This document shows positions 7,229 to 9,698 of a DNA stretch of 9,698 bases, piece by piece. The notes beneath the pieces were generated by a model, which was not told the DNA's origin, searched no databases, and saw nothing but the letters and a program-made list of their open reading frames with translations. This DNA is from UBA1381 sp964399965. Its GTDB lineage: Bacteria; Bacillota; Clostridia; UBA1381. The stretch covers positions 1 through 9,698 of the forward strand of contig CAYNRX010000051.1 of NCBI GenBank assembly GCA_964399965.1, read 5' to 3'. The position numbers and the translations under genes are program-made. Numbering within the stretch: position 1 is the first letter of the stretch; the number at the start of each line of letters is the position of its first letter.

Positions 7229-9613
7229 TTATCTGAGTTTCGCTCCCAGCTTTGTTTCCAAAGAATTTACTATCTTATCGAATACCGGGTTTATCTCTTC
7301 GTTCGTGAGACTCCTGTCAGCAGCGCGGAACGATGCAGCATAGGCAACGCTCTTTTTGCCATCCGGTATTTGTTCGCCCTCGTATACGTCGAACAGCTTC
7401 AGAGAATCCAGGAGCTTCCCGGCAGCCTGTCTGATAACGGCCTCTATCTCTGCCGACGGCACGCTGCGGTCTGTAAGCAGGGCGATATCGCGGGTAACAG
7501 CCGGGAATTTCGGCAGGGCGTGATATTTTATACTGCTGTTGATATGAGCGAGCATTTTGGCAAAATCGATGACTGCGCCGAAGCATTCGCACTCAATGCC
7601 GTATTTTTCGCTGACCTCGGGATGTATCTGGCCGACTATGCCGATAATTTCACCCTCGGCGGATATCTGTGCCGTTCTTCCGGGATGGAAGGTAGGATTA
7701 TCGGATACTGCCTTGTAGGAAACGTCTTTGACATGCATTCCCGTAAGCAGCGTTTCACAGATGCCTTTTATATCGAAGAAATCGGCTTCACCATACATTC
7801 CCATGGTTATCTGCATTGGCTCTTGGGGGAGCTTGCCCTTCTCGGTCGGAATGAATATCTTTCCTACCTCAAACAGCCGCGCCTTTTCATTGCGGTAGTT
7901 ATAATTGCGCGAGAGTATATCAAGCATAGAGCCGAGCATGGTCGTGCGCATAACGGAGGTATCCTCGCCCAGAGGATTGGAAATTTTCACCGTTGTTCTC
8001 AAGGGGCTATCGGCAGGAAGCGACAGCTTGTCGAATACGGAGGGAGAAGTAAACGTATATGTGTATATCTCACTCATACCGGCGCCGGTCAGTATCTCGT
8101 TTATCCGATCCTGCGCCTTTTGCTCCTCGTTTTTGCGGCCGCATACAGCTTCACCCGAAAGCAAGGTCGTCGGTATCTTGTCATAGCCGAAGAAACGCGC
8201 GATCTCCTCGGCGACATCGGCCTCGCCTTCAATATCGGGGCGGAACGAGGGAGGAGTGATGGTCATGTTTTCAGTATCGACCGCAAACTCCAGCATTTCA
8301 AGAGTGGAGATCATATCTGCCTGGGGAATGTCAGTGCCGAGGAAAGCATTTATCTTTTCCGGACGGAAAGCAAGCTCGGGCTGTTCCTTTGTTTTGCCGA
8401 TAATGTCTATGCAGCCGCCGACTACATCGCCGCAGCCCAGAATTTCCACCAGTTCACAGGCACGCTCCAGTGCGGGAATGGTGTTGTTGGCGTCCAGCCC
8501 CTTTTCATATCTTGATGAGGCCTCGGTGCGTAAGCCTATTTTCTGGGCGGTAAGACGTACGCTGGCCGCATCAAACGTTGCCGACTCAAATACCACGGTC
8601 GTAGTATCAGGCTTTACCTCTGAGTTGAAGCCGCCCATAACTCCGGCTACAGCTACCGCTCTTTCCCCGTCAGCTATGACCAGGTCGTTATGGTCGAGAG
8701 TCCTGTCGTTCTCGTCTAATGTCTTTATAACCTCGCCGTCCTCAGCGGTGCGGATAACTATCTTTTGCCCCGCAAGATCGCGCATATCAAAAGCGTGCAT
8801 CGGCTGGCCATACTCCAGGAGCACATAGTTGGTGATATCAACGATATTGTTTATCGAACGCACGCCGCAGGCCTTTAAGCGGTGTACCATCCAGGACGGT
8901 GAAGGACCGATTTTAACATTTTTTACCATGCGCGCGCTATAGCGCAGACATTTTTCGGGGCTATTTAGCTCTACCGAAAGTGAATCGGAGATGTTTTCAT
9001 TGTTTTCGTGTATTTCCGGTTTTTTGAGTGTAAACGGTTTATTGAACGACGCTGCCGTTTCCCTTGCCAGGCCGATAACGCTGAAGCAGTCAGGGCGGTT
9101 AGATGTTATCTCGAACTCTACCACATTTTCATCAAGACCGAATACTTTCTTTATATCCGTTCCGGGGACGATATCATCAGAGAGTATCAGTATTCCGTAC
9201 TCCGGTTCATAGCCCAAGTCTGCCGGGGTCAGTCCCAATTCATCATGTGAGCACATCATGCCGTTGGACATAACGCCGCGCAGCTTGCCGCGCGTTATTT
9301 TCACTCCACCGGGAAGCGTTGATTTGTGCAGAGCTACGGGGACCGTCTGACCCTCCTTAACGTTGGGAGCACCGGTAACTATCTGTATCGGCTCCTCCTT
9401 TCCAACGTCCACCTGGCATACGACCAGATGATCGGAATCCTCGTGCGGTCTTACTTCCAGGATTTTTCCGGCTACGACGTTGTTTATTTCTGCGCCCATG
9501 TTTTCTACGCCTTCGACCTTCGACCCGGTCATCGTAAGCCTGTCTGCGTATTCCTTCGGCGAAACGCCGCTTATATCTGTATAATCGCTGAACCAGCTCA
9601 TTGGTACCTGCAT
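7229..9613 (-). CDS. pheT: Phenylalanyl-tRNA synthetase beta subunit
   Basis: This 794-residue subunit of the (alpha-beta)2 enzyme attaches phenylalanine to tRNA-Phe in the cytoplasm and edits mischarged tyrosine. The length is normal for the bacterial long form. Domains in order are: an N-terminal start VPMSWFSDYTD; an OB-fold tRNA-binding domain (about 40-150); the B3/B4 editing region (about 212-380, with NIVDITNYVLLEYGQPMHAFD at 256-276 and GVMGG at 324-328); B5 (about 405-481, with PPSFRPDIEGEADVAEEIARFFGYDKIP); the catalytic-like core that lacks activity in this subunit (about 490-690); and the C-terminal FDX-ACB anticodon-binding domain (about 700-793, with FPAVTRDIALL). The ATG at 9611-9613 is preceded on the minus strand by AAAGGAAGGA, which supports the start. 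pheS normally lies directly upstream; it is not within the 85 bp left in the window. A strong hairpin follows the stop codon. Confidence 0.97.
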   Translation of the reverse strand: MQVPMSWFSDYTDISGVSPKEYADRLTMTGSKVEGVENMGAEINNVVAGKILEVRPHEDSDHLVVCQVDVGKEEPIQIVTGAPNVKEGQTVPVALHKSTLPGGVKITRGKLRGVMSNGMMCSHDELGLTPADLGYEPEYGILILSDDIVPGTDIKKVFGLDENVVEFEITSNRPDCFSVIGLARETAASFNKPFTLKKPEIHENNENISDSLSVELNSPEKCLRYSARMVKNVKIGPSPSWMVHRLKACGVRSINNIVDITNYVLLEYGQPMHAFDMRDLAGQKIVIRTAEDGEVIKTLDENDRTLDHNDLVIADGERAVAVAGVMGGFNSEVKPDTTTVVFESATFDAASVRLTAQKIGLRTEASSRYEKGLDANNTIPALERACELVEILGCGDVVGGCIDIIGKTKEQPELAFRPEKINAFLGTDIPQADMISTLEMLEFAVDTENMTITPPSFRPDIEGEADVAEEIARFFGYDKIPTTLLSGEAVCGRKNEEQKAQDRINEILTGAGMSEIYTYTFTSPSVFDKLSLPADSPLRTTVKISNPLGEDTSVMRTTMLGSMLDILSRNYNYRNEKARLFEVGKIFIPTEKGKLPQEPMQITMGMYGEADFFDIKGICETLLTGMHVKDVSYKAVSDNPTFHPGRTAQISAEGEIIGIVGQIHPEVSEKYGIECECFGAVIDFAKMLAHINSSIKYHALPKFPAVTRDIALLTDRSVPSAEIEAVIRQAAGKLLDSLKLFDVYEGEQIPDGKKSVAYAASFRAADRSLTNEEINPVFDKIVNSLETKLGAKLR

Positions 9614-9645
9614 TTTACTTTATCCTTCCTTTCGATATATCTGAT

Positions 9646-9698
9646 TAGTCAATTGCGAAACCTTTTCGCAATTGATTTCTGGCTAATGAAGAAAATAA
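9646..9698 (-). repeat. Hairpin repeat, right copy (53-bp inverted repeat with the left window edge)
   Basis: This is the exact reverse complement of bases 2-54, with stem 9664-9675 paired with 9649-9660 and loop 9661-9663. On the minus strand it reads in the same orientation towards pheT as the left copy does towards the GH13 gene, ending 32 nt before the pheT ATG. It occupies most of the 85-bp pheT leader visible here. The match to the left copy extends through the outer TTATTTTCTTCA, which the middle copy lacks. Confidence 0.93.

Noticed and set aside
7370..8515. Open frame of 381 codons on the plus strand, antisense to pheT
   Set aside because: It lies entirely within well-supported pheT, its product resembles no family I know, and no clear ribosome binding site precedes it. 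Long antisense frames are common opposite biased coding sequence.
14..9686. CRISPR array or integron attC sites
   Set aside because: The three copies are kilobases apart, lie in opposite orientations, have no regular spacers, and show no attC core sites or integrase nearby.
1..9698. Composite transposon with 53-bp terminal inverted repeats
   Set aside because: There is no transposase or recombinase gene, the cargo includes housekeeping pheT, target-site duplications cannot be seen at the edges, and a third related copy lies inside. A dispersed repeat, or an assembly break at one, explains the data more simply.

Overview
The window looks like a piece of chromosome from an uncultured, probably gut-associated Clostridia (Bacillota) bacterium. 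The evidence is strong AGGAGG-type ribosome binding sites, moderate GC content, heavy use of ATA for isoleucine and AGG for arginine, and protein families typical of that class. It holds five complete genes, tightly packed, with no transposase, integrase, phage or CRISPR gene.

Layout. Bases 1-84 are a leader carrying a hairpin repeat. On the plus strand come a cytoplasmic GH13 alpha-glucan hydrolase (85-1395), an AI-2E/PerM-family membrane protein 16 nt downstream (1412-2737, probably the same operon), and, after a 100-bp gap, a 1130-residue GH78 alpha-L-rhamnosidase (2838-6230). The 71-bp gap 6231-6301 between convergent genes is almost filled by two hairpins. On the minus strand lie an AraC-family regulator with a cupin-like sensor domain (7180-6302) and, upstream of it, phenylalanyl-tRNA synthetase beta subunit pheT (9613-7229). 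A strong GC-rich hairpin separates pheT from the regulator. Bases 9614-9698 again carry the hairpin repeat.

Functionally, the GH13 and GH78 enzymes suggest intracellular breakdown of imported oligosaccharides (alpha-glucans and rhamnosides). The AraC-type protein is the sort of regulator that controls such genes, although its target is not shown. pheT is a housekeeping gene, so this is a chromosomal context rather than a mobile island.

The most interesting structure is non-coding. A small bulged-hairpin repeat occurs three times (about 14-55, 6260-6302 and 9646-9686). It has a conserved unpaired CAGAAAT segment on its 5' arm, an 11-12 bp stem, and one compensatory base-pair change between copies. 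The two outer copies extend to a perfect 53-bp inverted repeat at the window edges, and each lies about 30 nt before a start codon in the same orientation relative to that gene. This could be a dispersed REP/MITE-like element or an RNA-level control element. The perfect match at both edges may also simply mean that a metagenomic contig was broken at copies of a repeat.
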